From Aquimarina sp. BL5 (GTDB lineage: Bacteria > Bacteroidota > Bacteroidia > Flavobacteriales > Flavobacteriaceae), in NCBI RefSeq assembly GCF_003443675.1, contig NZ_CP031963.1, positions 5,182,501 through 5,246,500 of the forward strand: a stretch of DNA of 64,000 nucleotides, written 5' to 3'. This document shows, piece by piece, positions 8,122-17,099 of this stretch. A model generated the notes under the pieces. It did not search any database and was not told the DNA's origin. It saw only the letters and a program-made list of their open reading frames with translations. Positions within the stretch are counted from its first letter, which is position 1; each line of letters starts with the position of its first letter. A program made the translations under genes and the position numbers.

Positions 8122-8274
8122 ATGGCAAAGAAATCAGTAGCATCGTTACAGACAGGATCAAAGAGATTGACCAAGGCTATTAAAATGGTGAAATCTCCTA
8201 AAACAGGAGCATATACTTTCGTAGAGTCAATTATGCAGCCAGATGCAGTAAATGACTTTTTTAAGAAAAAGTAG
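8122..8274 (+). CDS. DUF4295 family protein, probable ribosome-associated small basic protein
   Basis: The 50-residue product starts MAKKSVASLQTGSKRL and ends with NDFFKKK. It has the size, charge and position of the Bacteroidota-specific DUF4295 family encoded right after L33. Location in a ribosomal protein operon and a strongly basic composition suggest it binds the ribosome. I recall that a flavobacterial ribosome structure contained an extra large-subunit protein, but I cannot confirm it is this family. A terminator follows at 8301. Confidence 0.85.
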   Translation: MAKKSVASLQTGSKRLTKAIKMVKSPKTGAYTFVESIMQPDAVNDFFKKK

Positions 8275-8300
8275 ATAGCAATAAAAATATTTTAAAAAGA

Positions 8301-8338
8301 AGCCGTTTCAATTTAATTGGAATGGCTCTTTCTTTTTA
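8301..8338 (+). terminator. Intrinsic terminator of the rpmB-rpmG-DUF4295 operon
   Basis: AGCCGTTTCAATT (8301-8313) pairs with AATTGGAATGGCT (8315-8327), with two G-T wobbles, and is followed by a T-rich tract. Confidence 0.6.
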
Positions 8339-8401
8339 TATATTTATGCGATTTTATGTTAGTGTTTAAATTTTAACTTATTAGCATTCTGAATATAATA
8401 C

Positions 8402-9355
8402 ATGAGTTTGTTTAAAAAAATATTCTCTTCGGAGAAAAAAGAAACCTTAGATAAAGGATTAGAGAAGTCTAAAACTAGCTTCTTTTCTAAATTAGGTAAA
8501 GCGGTTGCTGGTAAATCCAAAGTAGATGATGATGTACTGGATAATCTGGAAGAGGTCTTGGTAACTAGTGATGTAGGTGTAAAAACTACAATAAAGGTTA
8601 TAGAAAGAATAGAAGGTCGAGTTTCTAGAGATAAATATCTAGGAACAGATGAGCTGAATCAAATTTTACGAGAAGAGATAGCAGGTTTACTTTCTGAAAC
8701 GAATTCTGGTGAAGCTACAGATTTCGATATTCCAGCAGATAAAAAGCCATATGTTCTAATGGTGGTAGGAGTAAATGGCGTTGGAAAAACAACAACCATT
8801 GGTAAGTTAGCTTATCAGTTTAATAAAAAAGGGTTGAAAGTAGTTTTAGGAGCTGCTGATACGTTTAGAGCTGCGGCAATTGATCAGTTGCAAGTTTGGG
8901 CTGATCGTGTAGATGTGCCAATTATAAAGCAAGATATGGGTAGTGATCCTGCATCTGTCGCTTTTGATACCTTAAAATCTGGAGTGAATCAGGATGCAGA
9001 TGTTATTATAATTGATACAGCTGGACGATTGCATAATAAGGTGAATTTAATGAATGAGCTGACCAAGGTAAAGCGAGTAATGCAAAAAGTGATTGGAGAT
9101 GCTCCGCACGATGTCTTATTAGTTTTGGATGGTTCTACAGGTCAAAATGCCTTTGAACAAGCTAAACAGTTTACTGCTGCAACAGAGGTAACCTCATTAG
9201 CAGTGACGAAATTAGACGGAACAGCAAAAGGTGGTGTGGTTATAGGGATTAGTGATCAATTTCAGATTCCGGTCAAATATATTGGAGTAGGAGAAGGGAT
9301 TGAAGATCTTCAGGTATTTAATAAATACGAATTTGTGGATTCTTTTTTTAAGTAA
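8402..9355 (+). CDS. ftsY: Signal recognition particle receptor FtsY
   Basis: The 317-residue SRP GTPase delivers ribosome-nascent chain complexes to the inner membrane. The N domain covers about 1-105 and the G domain follows, with GVNGVGKTTTIGKLAY (P-loop), DTFRAAAIDQL, DTAGRLHNK and TKLDGTAKGG. The acidic A domain of enterobacterial FtsY is reduced to a short lysine-rich lead, normal for Bacteroidota. It follows the ribosomal operon but has its own upstream region after a terminator, and is itself closed by a terminator at 9383. Confidence 0.97.
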   Translation: MSLFKKIFSSEKKETLDKGLEKSKTSFFSKLGKAVAGKSKVDDDVLDNLEEVLVTSDVGVKTTIKVIERIEGRVSRDKYLGTDELNQILREEIAGLLSETNSGEATDFDIPADKKPYVLMVVGVNGVGKTTTIGKLAYQFNKKGLKVVLGAADTFRAAAIDQLQVWADRVDVPIIKQDMGSDPASVAFDTLKSGVNQDADVIIIDTAGRLHNKVNLMNELTKVKRVMQKVIGDAPHDVLLVLDGSTGQNAFEQAKQFTAATEVTSLAVTKLDGTAKGGVVIGISDQFQIPVKYIGVGEGIEDLQVFNKYEFVDSFFK

Positions 9356-9382
9356 GTACAAGACTGTTACAGAATAGTTAAA

Positions 9383-9417
9383 AAGGTGTTATGTAATATT
9401 CATAGCACCTTTTTTTT
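9383..9417 (+). terminator. Intrinsic terminator after ftsY
   Basis: An 11-bp stem (9383-9393 with 9401-9411, one G-T wobble) has a 7-base loop and is followed by a run of seven T. Confidence 0.8.
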
Positions 9418-9458
9418 ATACTTTCAATTTTTTAAAACTTCTGCATAACCGTCATTCT

Positions 9459-11126
9459 ATGAGAAAATTAGTATACATTTTTATATCACTTTTGATTTTT
9501 AATTCCTGTAAAAAAGAGAAAGAAATACAACAAAAAGCTCTACAATCCAAAATAGTTTGGGAGTCTTATGACGAAGTTGAAGATTTAGAATCGACGAAAA
9601 AGCTGAGCCAGGAAAGAATGCATTTAAAACTTGTAAATTCTAAAGTTTTAGATAAGAATGATATCTGGAGCACATTAGAATCAGAACTGGATTACTTTTC
9701 AGAAGAAGATTATGGTAGATTAAAACCGTTTGTACTTGAGCAGGACATACCTTCTATCCAGAAAAGTATAAAAGAAGGTAAACTATCCTATGAAGAGTTG
9801 ACCAAGTTTTATATTTATAGAATCAGAAAATATGAGAGTGATAATTCCTTATCTCTTAATTCAGTGATATCCTTAAATCCTGATGTTGTTAAGCAAGCAA
9901 GAGTGTTGGATAAAGTGGATAAAAAGAACATAGAGGTTAATTCTATATATGGAATGCCAATTATGCTTAAGGATAATATCGGGACCAAAGATATGCTTAC
10001 AACTGCCGGTGCGATTGCATTGCAAAATAATAGAACAGATAATGCTTTTATAACTAAGCGTTTGTTAGAAGAAAATGCATTGATTTTAGGAAAGGCAAAT
10101 CTTAGTGAATGGGCGTATTTTCTTTGTGTAGGTTGCCCTGTGGGGTATAGTGCAATTGGAGGTCAAACGCTTAATCCATATGGAAGAATGATTTTTGAAA
10201 GTGGTGGTTCTAGTTCAGGAAGCGGTGCAGTTGTTGCTGCTAATTTTTGCGTGGCTGCCATAGGAACTGAGACAAGTGGTTCTATTTTATCGCCTTCGAG
10301 TCAGAATTCTATTGTTGGATTGAAGCCAACGATTGGTTTGTTAAGTAGGTCTGGGATTGTTCCGATTTCTAGTACGCTGGATACACCAGGACCTATGACA
10401 AAAAGTATAATTGATAATGCTATTTTGTTAAATGCAATGATCGGCAAAGATCCAGAGGATGCTACTTCTGTTTCTACCGACACAGATTTTATAATATCTA
10501 TAAAAGATTCTATTATAGAGGGAAAGCGTTTTGGTGTTATTAAGAGTTTGTTGCAAGATTCTGTATATGTTAAAGCGATTAATAAGATCAAAATAGCTGG
10601 AGGAGAGATTATAGAAGTAGAGCCAGGACAACCTTCATTACCAGGGTTTCTTAGTATTTTGAATATTGATATGAAGAATGATCTTCCTGAATATATTAGA
10701 AGGAACTCCACTGATACTATTAGTATAAAAACGGTAGAAGATATAATCGCATTTAATTTACAAGATACACTTGTCAGGATTCCGTATGGACAAGGTATAT
10801 TCGAAGGAATTGTAAAAGATAGTACTACTACAGAAGGTCTGAAAAAAATAAAAGAAGATCTTAAAGTTACGGCTCGTAAGTATTTTGATTCTCAAATTGA
10901 TCAACATAACCTGGATGTTGTGCTGTCAATAAATAATTACCACGCCGGTTATGCAGCAGTGGCTAAATACCCAGCTTTGACAGTGCCAATGGGGTATACA
11001 AATAAAGGTGAACCCAAAGGACTTACTTTTATTGGAAAGCCATTTTCAGAAGATAAGTTGTTACAATTAGGATTGTGGTATGAATCGATATCTAAAGAAC
11101 GTAAAATACCTGTTAATTACAATTAA
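9459..11126 (+). CDS. Secreted lipoprotein amidase (amidase signature family)
   Basis: This 555-residue enzyme hydrolyses amide bonds with a Ser-cisSer-Lys triad. A lipobox (IFNSC, cysteine 17) anchors it to an envelope membrane, unlike cytoplasmic GatA. The signature region has IMLKDNIG for the catalytic lysine and GGSSSGSGAVVAANF plus GTETSGSI for the serines. An N-terminal extension of about 100 residues precedes the fold. The natural substrate is unknown; peptide amides or nitrogen scavenging are possible. It is convergent with the serine hydrolase and shares four bases at the stop codons. Confidence 0.85.
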   Translation: MRKLVYIFISLLIFNSCKKEKEIQQKALQSKIVWESYDEVEDLESTKKLSQERMHLKLVNSKVLDKNDIWSTLESELDYFSEEDYGRLKPFVLEQDIPSIQKSIKEGKLSYEELTKFYIYRIRKYESDNSLSLNSVISLNPDVVKQARVLDKVDKKNIEVNSIYGMPIMLKDNIGTKDMLTTAGAIALQNNRTDNAFITKRLLEENALILGKANLSEWAYFLCVGCPVGYSAIGGQTLNPYGRMIFESGGSSSGSGAVVAANFCVAAIGTETSGSILSPSSQNSIVGLKPTIGLLSRSGIVPISSTLDTPGPMTKSIIDNAILLNAMIGKDPEDATSVSTDTDFIISIKDSIIEGKRFGVIKSLLQDSVYVKAINKIKIAGGEIIEVEPGQPSLPGFLSILNIDMKNDLPEYIRRNSTDTISIKTVEDIIAFNLQDTLVRIPYGQGIFEGIVKDSTTTEGLKKIKEDLKVTARKYFDSQIDQHNLDVVLSINNYHAGYAAVAKYPALTVPMGYTNKGEPKGLTFIGKPFSEDKLLQLGLWYESISKERKIPVNYN

Positions 11127-12223
11127 TTGGTAAGCGCATTAATTTTTATCCAAAGATTATTATCAAAACTTGATGGGCCTAGTAACGCTTGACCAGTATC
11201 ATCCCCCATTCTGATAATAACCAAATTCTTACTGGGTACTATATATAGCTTTTGATCATTTTTGCCTAAACCTGCTATAAGGTCATTTGGAGCATCTGGC
11301 ATTAATTCTCCGGGGAATTCATTTTCGAACGCTGGTGCTCTAAAACTTGATTTTCCATTTAACCACCATAAATATCCATAAGATGGATTTAGGTTTTGCG
11401 AAGTAGTAGTCATTTCGGTAAAGTAGTTTTGATCCGTAAGAATTTCAGTAGTGTTCCATGTTCCTTTGTTTAGGTTTAAGAGGCCAAAACGAGCCATGCT
11501 TCTAGCTGTGCTATAGTAAATGTTAGTGTATCCAAGGCTGACCCAAGCTCCATTCATACCTATTTTGTTTTTTAATTTAGTATCAAAATAGGTATTGTAA
11601 TCTGTGTTTACAGCTCCAGCAACGATATCTGTCAGTAGTGTATAGGCTGCGTTATGGTAGTACCAAAAACTCCCTGGTTCATTAAGATACGTAAGGCAAT
11701 CAAAATTAGTGCAATTTTGCAAAAGAATATTAGTGTAATCTAAGCCTGTAGTCATCGTTAAATGATTTCTGACTGTAATTGCTTGTTCTTGGTCTGTTGT
11801 GATATCTGCCCATTGAGTTCCTAGGTATGTTGAAGAGGGTTCGTTAATATCTAGTAACCCTTCTTGTTGAGCCAATCCAACAGTAAAAGCAGTCAATGTT
11901 TTTCCTGCAGAATACCAAGGGTTGTTATCAGAGACTGAACCTCCATTAAAGTACTTCTCTACTGCAATTTTTCCATTTTTTAGAATAATAAAAGCCTTAG
12001 TATCTTTTTCATCCAGAAAGTCAAGAAGTGGTTGTTCTGCCGCAGCATTCCACCCTAAGTCACTAATAGTGGTGGTTTCCCATGCTTCAGAATCGATAGG
12101 AGGAAAATATAAATCGCTTTGATCAGGGTTAGGAACTTCTGTAAGAATTTCTTCTGCGCCATCAGAACACGAAAGGATAAGGCTAAGTAATACCGAATAA
12201 AATAAGGTCATTCTATTTTTCAT
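11123..12223 (-). CDS. Beta-lactamase-family serine hydrolase lipoprotein
   Basis: The 366-residue protein belongs to the class C beta-lactamase/DD-peptidase fold. The lipobox is LILSC (cysteine 19). The nucleophile motif is S105-A-G-K108 in WYSAGKTL, and YHN in the FWYYHNAAY segment is the second motif. Such exported enzymes are usually esterases or peptidases rather than true beta-lactamases. It overlaps the amidase stop by four bases tail to tail. These two genes sit between ftsY and rimO. Confidence 0.85.
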   Translation of the reverse strand: MKNRMTLFYSVLLSLILSCSDGAEEILTEVPNPDQSDLYFPPIDSEAWETTTISDLGWNAAAEQPLLDFLDEKDTKAFIILKNGKIAVEKYFNGGSVSDNNPWYSAGKTLTAFTVGLAQQEGLLDINEPSSTYLGTQWADITTDQEQAITVRNHLTMTTGLDYTNILLQNCTNFDCLTYLNEPGSFWYYHNAAYTLLTDIVAGAVNTDYNTYFDTKLKNKIGMNGAWVSLGYTNIYYSTARSMARFGLLNLNKGTWNTTEILTDQNYFTEMTTTSQNLNPSYGYLWWLNGKSSFRAPAFENEFPGELMPDAPNDLIAGLGKNDQKLYIVPSKNLVIIRMGDDTGQALLGPSSFDNNLWIKINALTN

Positions 12224-12337
12224 AAGTTGGGGGTTGTGTAGATTTAGACATTACAATATACAAAAGGTTTAAATGATTGATTTTTTTTAACATATAGAGT
12301 TATTGGTAATTATGTGCTAAACTTTAGTTATTCATTG

Positions 12338-12345
12338 TATCTTTG
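12338..12345 (+). promoter_or_regulatory. Promoter -7 box for rimO
   Basis: TATCTTTG matches the Bacteroidota -7 consensus; the start codon at 12366 follows after 20 bases. Confidence 0.45.
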
Positions 12346-12365
12346 CAAACCTTTATCCGGAAGAT

Positions 12366-13667
12366 ATGAGAACAAAGACTTTAAAGAAAAATAAGATCAA
12401 TGTAGTTACATTAGGTTGTAGTAAGAATGTGTATGACAGTGAGGTTCTTATGGGACAACTGAAAGCTAACAACAAAGAAGTAGTTCACGAAGAAGAAGGG
12501 AATGTCGTGGTTATTAATACTTGTGGTTTTATTGCAAATGCAAAAGAAGAGTCTGTAAATACTATTTTAGAATATGTACAGAAAAAAGATCAAGGTATTG
12601 TAGATAAAGTTTTTGTTACTGGATGTTTGTCAGAAAGATATAAGCCGGATTTGCAGAAAGAAATTCCGGATGTAGATCAATATTTTGGTACTACAGAGTT
12701 ACCAGGCTTATTGAAAGCGTTGGGAGCAGATTATAAACATGAACTAATAGGAGAGAGATTAACAACAACTCCTAAGAATTATGCATATCTAAAAATAGCA
12801 GAAGGTTGTGATCGCCCATGTTCTTTTTGTGCAATTCCATTGATGCGTGGTAAGCATAAATCAACACCAATTGAAGAATTAGTTACCGAAGCAGAAAAGT
12901 TAGCTGCCAATGGAGTGAAAGAATTAGTGCTAATTGCTCAGGATTTAACCTATTATGGACTTGATCTTTATAAAGAAAGAAAGTTAGCGGATTTACTTCG
13001 TGAATTGGTAAAAGTCGAAGGAATAGAGTGGATACGTTTACATTATGCATTTCCAACAGGATTTCCGATGGAAGTATTAGACGTAATGAAACAAGAACCT
13101 AAAATATGTAATTATATTGATATCCCATTACAGCATATAGCAGATCCGATTCTGAAGTCAATGCGTCGCGGTACTACGAAAGCAAAAACTACTAAGCTGC
13201 TTAATGAGTTTAGAGCGGCAGTGCCAGAAATGACAATTCGAACTACATTAATTGTTGGGTATCCAGGAGAAACACAAGAAGATTTTGAAACACTAAGAGA
13301 TTGGGTAAAGGAGATGCGTTTTGAACGTCTTGGATGTTTTACATATTCTCACGAAGAAAACACACATGCTTATAACCTAGAAAATGATGTTCCGGAAGAT
13401 GTGAAAATGGATCGTGCCAACGAAATCATGGAAATACAATCACAAATCTCTTGGGAGCTGAATCAACAGAAAATAGGACAAGAATTTAAGGTTGTTATTG
13501 ATAGAAAAGAAGGGCCTTATTTTGTAGGTAGAACAGAGTTTGACTCTCCTGATGTAGATAACGAGGTGTTAATTGATGCATCTAAGTTTTATTTAAAAAC
13601 TGGAGAATATACCACCGTTAAAATATACGAAGCAGAGGATTTTGATTTGTATGGAGAATTAGTTTAA
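12366..13667 (+). CDS. rimO: Ribosomal protein S12 methylthiotransferase RimO
   Basis: This 433-residue radical-SAM enzyme adds a methylthio group to an aspartate of S12. The N-terminal MTTase domain has LGCSKNVYDSEVLMGQL. The radical-SAM cluster motif is GCDRPCSFCAIP (CxxxCxxC), followed by RGKHKSTPIEELV and IRTTLIVGYPGETQEDF. A C-terminal TRAM-like domain ends the protein. SKNVYDSE rather than QMN-type residues separates RimO from MiaB. The length is normal. Confidence 0.95.
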   Translation: MRTKTLKKNKINVVTLGCSKNVYDSEVLMGQLKANNKEVVHEEEGNVVVINTCGFIANAKEESVNTILEYVQKKDQGIVDKVFVTGCLSERYKPDLQKEIPDVDQYFGTTELPGLLKALGADYKHELIGERLTTTPKNYAYLKIAEGCDRPCSFCAIPLMRGKHKSTPIEELVTEAEKLAANGVKELVLIAQDLTYYGLDLYKERKLADLLRELVKVEGIEWIRLHYAFPTGFPMEVLDVMKQEPKICNYIDIPLQHIADPILKSMRRGTTKAKTTKLLNEFRAAVPEMTIRTTLIVGYPGETQEDFETLRDWVKEMRFERLGCFTYSHEENTHAYNLENDVPEDVKMDRANEIMEIQSQISWELNQQKIGQEFKVVIDRKEGPYFVGRTEFDSPDVDNEVLIDASKFYLKTGEYTTVKIYEAEDFDLYGELV

Positions 13668-13916
13668 TCTGGATGTAGCGGGTTTGTAGTCTCCGTGAAA
13701 TACTACTTTCTAATTTTTACCTCGATCGCTGCTTTGTAACCAAGTTTACCTAACAGTATTGTCCGGGTTTTTAGGCCATAATGTTTTATTAGATAGTATA
13801 CCTTTTTCAGTATTGATCTGATTTTGTAATACCATTTCCCATCTTTAATGTCTCTTTGGATATGTAATAATCCAGAGTTATCCACCCAAAATTACTCCCA
13901 TTGATTCGTTCTTGGA

Positions 13917-14120
13917 TTATATTTGTTTAAACGTGTTTTGTGATATTAAGATGTTGTAGAATTGATAGGTTTCTTTTATTTCCATACTATCAACAATTAT
14001 TTCAATTTTACTTTTACCAACAATTGTGTTAGTATCATATTTGTAGACATTGCATTCACCAACCCAAAAATTAAATTCGGTACATTTATAAACATTGTTT
14101 TTAGGCGGATAATATAGTCG
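13917..14120 (-). pseudogene. Remnant of an FxFWxGxWxV-type (DUF1579-like) protein gene
   Basis: A stop-to-stop minus-strand frame encodes EFNFWVGECNVYKYDTNT followed by IVGKSKIEIIVD. This resembles the [DN]FW-[VIL]-GEW-x-V ... T-x-VG-x-S-x-IE start of small exported flavobacterial proteins. There is no start codon before the motif, the usual tryptophan after GE is cysteine, and the frame ends after about 67 codons. I read it as a truncated, decayed gene. The family link is by eye only. Confidence 0.4.
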
Positions 14121-14203
14121 TTATACATGCTAGTGTAAAAAATATGCCGTGTTTAGTTTTGTTTAGAAATATTGATAAAGAAGGAGACTTTAAAGATAAA
14201 AAA

Positions 14204-14230
14204 AATCGAGGATCATAACAATCCTCGATT
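14204..14230 (-). terminator. Intrinsic terminator, minus strand
   Basis: AATCGAGGAT and ATCCTCGATT form a perfect 10-bp stem around a 7-base loop. The preceding A-run reads as eight or more T on the minus strand. Confidence 0.75.
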
Positions 14231-14352
14231 CTGTTGCGTAATACTCTTTAGATTTTTTGGCTAATTCTAATATAAGAGAGAACTTTATTTCTTTATTTTA
14301 TTAAGGGACAAAGTTTTATGTTAAACGCTTTATTTTTAATTTAATTTTATTC
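14204..14352 (-). ncRNA. Candidate ORF-less transcript, degenerate sibling of the micro-lipoprotein unit
   Basis: A promoter (14358-14365) leads into about 150 bases with no start codon before the terminator. The final hairpin has a perfect 10-bp stem (14204-14213 with 14221-14230) and a T-run. The promoter context and a 3' stretch around ATTAGAATTAGC match the unit at 17247-17777, which encodes two small lipoproteins. It may be a small RNA or a copy that lost its coding part. Confidence 0.4.
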
Positions 14353-14357
14353 GGGCG

Positions 14358-14385
14358 CAAAAGTATTTAAAAAAGAGATACGAAA
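14358..14385 (-). promoter_or_regulatory. Promoter of the ORF-less unit
   Basis: The minus strand reads TACTTTTG followed by CGCCC, with a TTTCG element 15 bases upstream. The same spacing and CxCCC context occur at 17770-17796. Confidence 0.45.
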
Positions 14386-14727
14386 TTCTTAATTTAAGAC
14401 AATGTTCTTTTTGGTTCTATTATTAAAGGAAATGATAACTTGAGATTTTCGTAACTCTCTAAAGACAGGGGTTGAGATATCGGCAGCGCAATGAAAAAAA
14501 TGGTTAGTTGAATGTATTTTTTTTAGGCTTTTGTTGAAATATATTCATTGCCTTTTTTATCCAAAAGGATGTAAACTTAACAATTTGGTAATATTAGGAA
14601 TTGAAACACCTTTGCTTTAATAATTTTCCTCTAAAGAAAAAGCTGACAAGTTGATTATAATATAATAAGAGAGTTTGATGTGTTTATTTAGGTCTATTTT
14701 TGTTTGAATTCTTTTAGAATAAGAAAA

Positions 14728-14755
14728 AGGCTTGAATTTTAATGATTTCAAGCCT
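14728..14755 (-). terminator. Intrinsic terminator of the nitroreductase/pirin operon
   Basis: AGGCTTGAA (14728-14736) pairs with TTCAAGCCT (14747-14755); the A-run before it gives T-run TTTTTC on the minus strand, 27 bases after the nitroreductase stop. Confidence 0.75.
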
Positions 14756-14781
14756 CTCTATATTTAACCAAAAGGTTTTAT

Positions 14782-15411
14782 TTATATAGTTTCGAATAAC
14801 TCGTTTATCGGTTTACGGACCTTTTTATTATCCTGAGTTAAATCTTCTTCAGATCGATATCCTATTGTTGAAATTACTGCAGCAGATAGTCCCTTTTCGG
14901 ATAATCCTAATATGTCATTATAGGCTTTTGGTTCAAAGCCTTCCATAGGACATGCATCAATCTTCAGTTCTGCGCAGGCAGCAAGTAAGTTTCCTAAACC
15001 TATATAAGTTTGCTTAGCAGTCCAGGATTTTACTTCGTCATCACTGAATTCACTGATTTTGGACTTCATAAAATCACCATATCCTTTTAAGTCATCTAAA
15101 TTTAAATCTTGTATAGTTGCTTTTAGTTTTAGATAGTCATCAATTACTTTTTCATCCACTTTTGTGTAGTTGCAAAAAACAATCAATTGTGAAGCATTTA
15201 CTATTTGAGATTGACCCCAAGATTTAGGTTGTAATTGTTTACGGATTTCTAGATCTTCTATAATTAAAACTTTATAAGCTTGTAATCCATAAGAAGAAGC
15301 AGACAAAGAAATTGCATTTTTAATTTTTTCGAGATCAGATTCGGATATCTTTTTTGTTGAATCAAATTTTTTAGTGGCGTAACGCCATTCTAGATTTTTT
15401 AATAGTTGCAT
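14782..15411 (-). CDS. Nitroreductase-family NAD(P)H-dependent oxidoreductase
   Basis: The 209-residue flavoenzyme begins LLKNLEWRYATKKFDSTKKI, the usual FMN-binding start of NfsB-like nitroreductases. It ends with the typical GYRSEED segment. It would reduce quinones or nitro compounds with NAD(P)H and FMN in the cytoplasm. It is the last gene of a minus-strand group AraC regulator-pirin-nitroreductase, 12 bases after the pirin stop, and is followed by a terminator. The grouping suggests a response to electrophiles or quinones. Confidence 0.85.
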   Translation of the reverse strand: MQLLKNLEWRYATKKFDSTKKISESDLEKIKNAISLSASSYGLQAYKVLIIEDLEIRKQLQPKSWGQSQIVNASQLIVFCNYTKVDEKVIDDYLKLKATIQDLNLDDLKGYGDFMKSKISEFSDDEVKSWTAKQTYIGLGNLLAACAELKIDACPMEGFEPKAYNDILGLSEKGLSAAVISTIGYRSEEDLTQDNKKVRKPINELFETI

Positions 15412-15423
15412 ATCTATATGATT

Positions 15424-16137
15424 TTATTGTGTGATAGGAACTTCCATTAATAATATTTTAGAAGCTTCGTTCGATTTAATTTTAATTTGTTCTACGTCCC
15501 AAATTCCTAATCCATCTCTTTTTTCTAATACTTTATCTTCGATAGTAACACTTCCTTCTAAAACAAAAGCATAGACGCCATTTTTTTTGTCTTTCAATGT
15601 ATAGGTTTGTAAGTGTTCGTTTTCTAGTTCGCCAAGATGAAACCAAGCGTCTTGATGAATCCAAACTCCATTATCATCTGGATTAGGAGATAGAATTTGA
15701 TACAATTCATTTTTGATGTTTTTGTTATCTATCGCAATCTGATCATATCTGGGAGTTACATTTTTCTTATTGGGAGTTACCCATATTTGTAGAAACTTTA
15801 CCTCCTTGTCCGAGTTTTTATTATACTCGCTATGAAAGACACCTGTCCCGGCACTCATTACTTGGATATCACCCTGTTTGATTATGGTTGTATTACCCAT
15901 ACTATCCTTGTGTTCTAAGTCACCTTCCAAGGGAATAGATATAATCTCCATGTTGTCGTGAGGGTGTTTACCAAATCCCATTCCGGATGATACCGTATCA
16001 TCATTGAGCACCCTTAGCGCTCCGAAATTCATTCTTTCTGGATTGTAGTAATTTCCAAAACTAAAGGAATGGTAAGAGTTTAACCATCCAAAATTAGCTT
16101 TTCCTCTAGTATCTGATTTATGCATTATCGTTTTCAT
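15424..16137 (-). CDS. Pirin family protein
   Basis: Starting at the ATG at 16137 gives 237 residues beginning MKTIMHKSDTRGKANFGWL; the frame is open to an ATG at 16167, but the later start fits the family and follows AAAGGA at short distance. The bicupin fold shows HSFSFGNYYNPERMNFGALR and GFGKHPHDNMEIIS, with iron-binding histidines, and HKDSMGN. Pirins may act as quercetin 2,3-dioxygenases or redox-sensing cofactors. It is followed closely by the nitroreductase gene. Confidence 0.88.
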   Translation of the reverse strand: MKTIMHKSDTRGKANFGWLNSYHSFSFGNYYNPERMNFGALRVLNDDTVSSGMGFGKHPHDNMEIISIPLEGDLEHKDSMGNTTIIKQGDIQVMSAGTGVFHSEYNKNSDKEVKFLQIWVTPNKKNVTPRYDQIAIDNKNIKNELYQILSPNPDDNGVWIHQDAWFHLGELENEHLQTYTLKDKKNGVYAFVLEGSVTIEDKVLEKRDGLGIWDVEQIKIKSNEASKILLMEVPITQ

Positions 16138-16232
16138 AATATATCCTTTCTTTATATTTGAATACAAAGTTCTGGTATTATATGTTGGTCTGAAATGTGA
16201 GAATACGAAAGAATATTATAAAAATCCGATCT

Positions 16233-17099
16233 CTAGATTTTTTGCCTAAAGTATGAAGGAGGGAAGCTAGTGCATTTCTTAAAGAAGTTACTGAAATTAG
16301 CAGGTTCAGTAAACCCTAAATCATATCCAATTTCTTTAGTAGTTTTATCAGAAAAACTTAAAAGCCTTTTTGCAGCAATAATAATTCTGGATTGTAAATA
16401 TTCTTTTGCAGTTTTTCCTATAAGGGATTTGATAGTTCTGTTTAAATGGTCCGGGGTAACGTGCAATGCTTCTGCATACTGCTGTACCTTATGCCAATCT
16501 GAGAAATGTTTTTCGACTAAATTTTTATATTCTTTCAATATAACGGAGCCTACGTGAAGTTGCTGAGGGTCTTTTGTCTCAATATCACAGATATTATTAC
16601 TGTAAATAAGAAATAGCTTTAATAAGGCTCCAATGGCTTCTAGTTTAAATTTAGAATTGGAGGAATAAGTATTAAAAATCTGGGAACTATATGCATTCAA
16701 TTGTTTTAATTGAAGTTCATTTAAATAAAGTGGAGGAGTGTGTCCATAATCCTGAAATAAGTTGATGTCTTCAATAAAACGATAGTTAATGTTGTTCTTC
16801 GCAAGAAATTGTCTAGAAAATGTGATTACCCAACCATAGGATTTCTGTTCTTCTTTTATTTGATGTACTTGTCCTGGACTTAGGAAAAAGGCTTGACGAT
16901 CTTCAAGTAAGAATTCATTAAAATCAATAATATGCGCACCTTTAGCTTTTGATACTAAAAGAATGATGTAAAAATCGTGGCGATGAGGTGTATCGGTGGT
17001 ACCACCGTTTTTGTCGTAAATATCTTCCATTTTTTTGATGTCAAAAACAATTTGGTTTTCAGTTTCATCAGTTAATTTGTATGTTTTGATGGAAGTCAT
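16233..17099 (-). CDS. AraC family transcriptional regulator
   Basis: This 288-residue regulator has an N-terminal cupin-like sensor (about 30-110, with TPHRHDFYIILL) and a C-terminal double helix-turn-helix (about 185-286). The last part has LGFTEPANFSNFFKKCTSFPPSYFRQ, the AraC signature. It lies 95 bases upstream of the pirin gene on the same strand and likely activates pirin and nitroreductase in response to a small molecule. The ligand is unknown. Confidence 0.88.
   Translation of the reverse strand: MTSIKTYKLTDETENQIVFDIKKMEDIYDKNGGTTDTPHRHDFYIILLVSKAKGAHIIDFNEFLLEDRQAFFLSPGQVHQIKEEQKSYGWVITFSRQFLAKNNINYRFIEDINLFQDYGHTPPLYLNELQLKQLNAYSSQIFNTYSSNSKFKLEAIGALLKLFLIYSNNICDIETKDPQQLHVGSVILKEYKNLVEKHFSDWHKVQQYAEALHVTPDHLNRTIKSLIGKTAKEYLQSRIIIAAKRLLSFSDKTTKEIGYDLGFTEPANFSNFFKKCTSFPPSYFRQKI

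Larger units (their letters stand above)
13668..14781. other. 1.1-kb decayed intergenic region
   Basis: No intact gene is visible here. From left to right it holds a short GCGGGTTTGTAGTCTCC-like stretch (13678-13695) that could be a REP remnant, an uninterpreted minus-strand frame (13703-13885), a gene remnant (13917-14120), an ORF-less promoter-to-terminator unit (14204-14365), AT-rich sequence with traces of similarity to 17.8-18.0 kb, and the terminator of the nitroreductase operon (14728-14755). Confidence 0.6.

Noticed and set aside
11123..12223. Antibiotic-resistance beta-lactamase
   Set aside because: The SxxK and YxN motifs are shared by many esterases and peptidases, and the lipoprotein form gives no sign of beta-lactam hydrolysis.
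13678..13695. GCGGGTTTGTAGTCTCC, similar to REP sequences of RAYT elements
   Set aside because: Only one short copy, no paired palindrome and no transposase; too weak to call.
13703..13885. A 60-codon minus-strand frame ending GYKAAIEVKIRK, like a transposase tail
   Set aside because: It needs a GTG start, and the resemblance to an IS3-type ending is only a few residues. It may be a remnant, but nothing identifies it.
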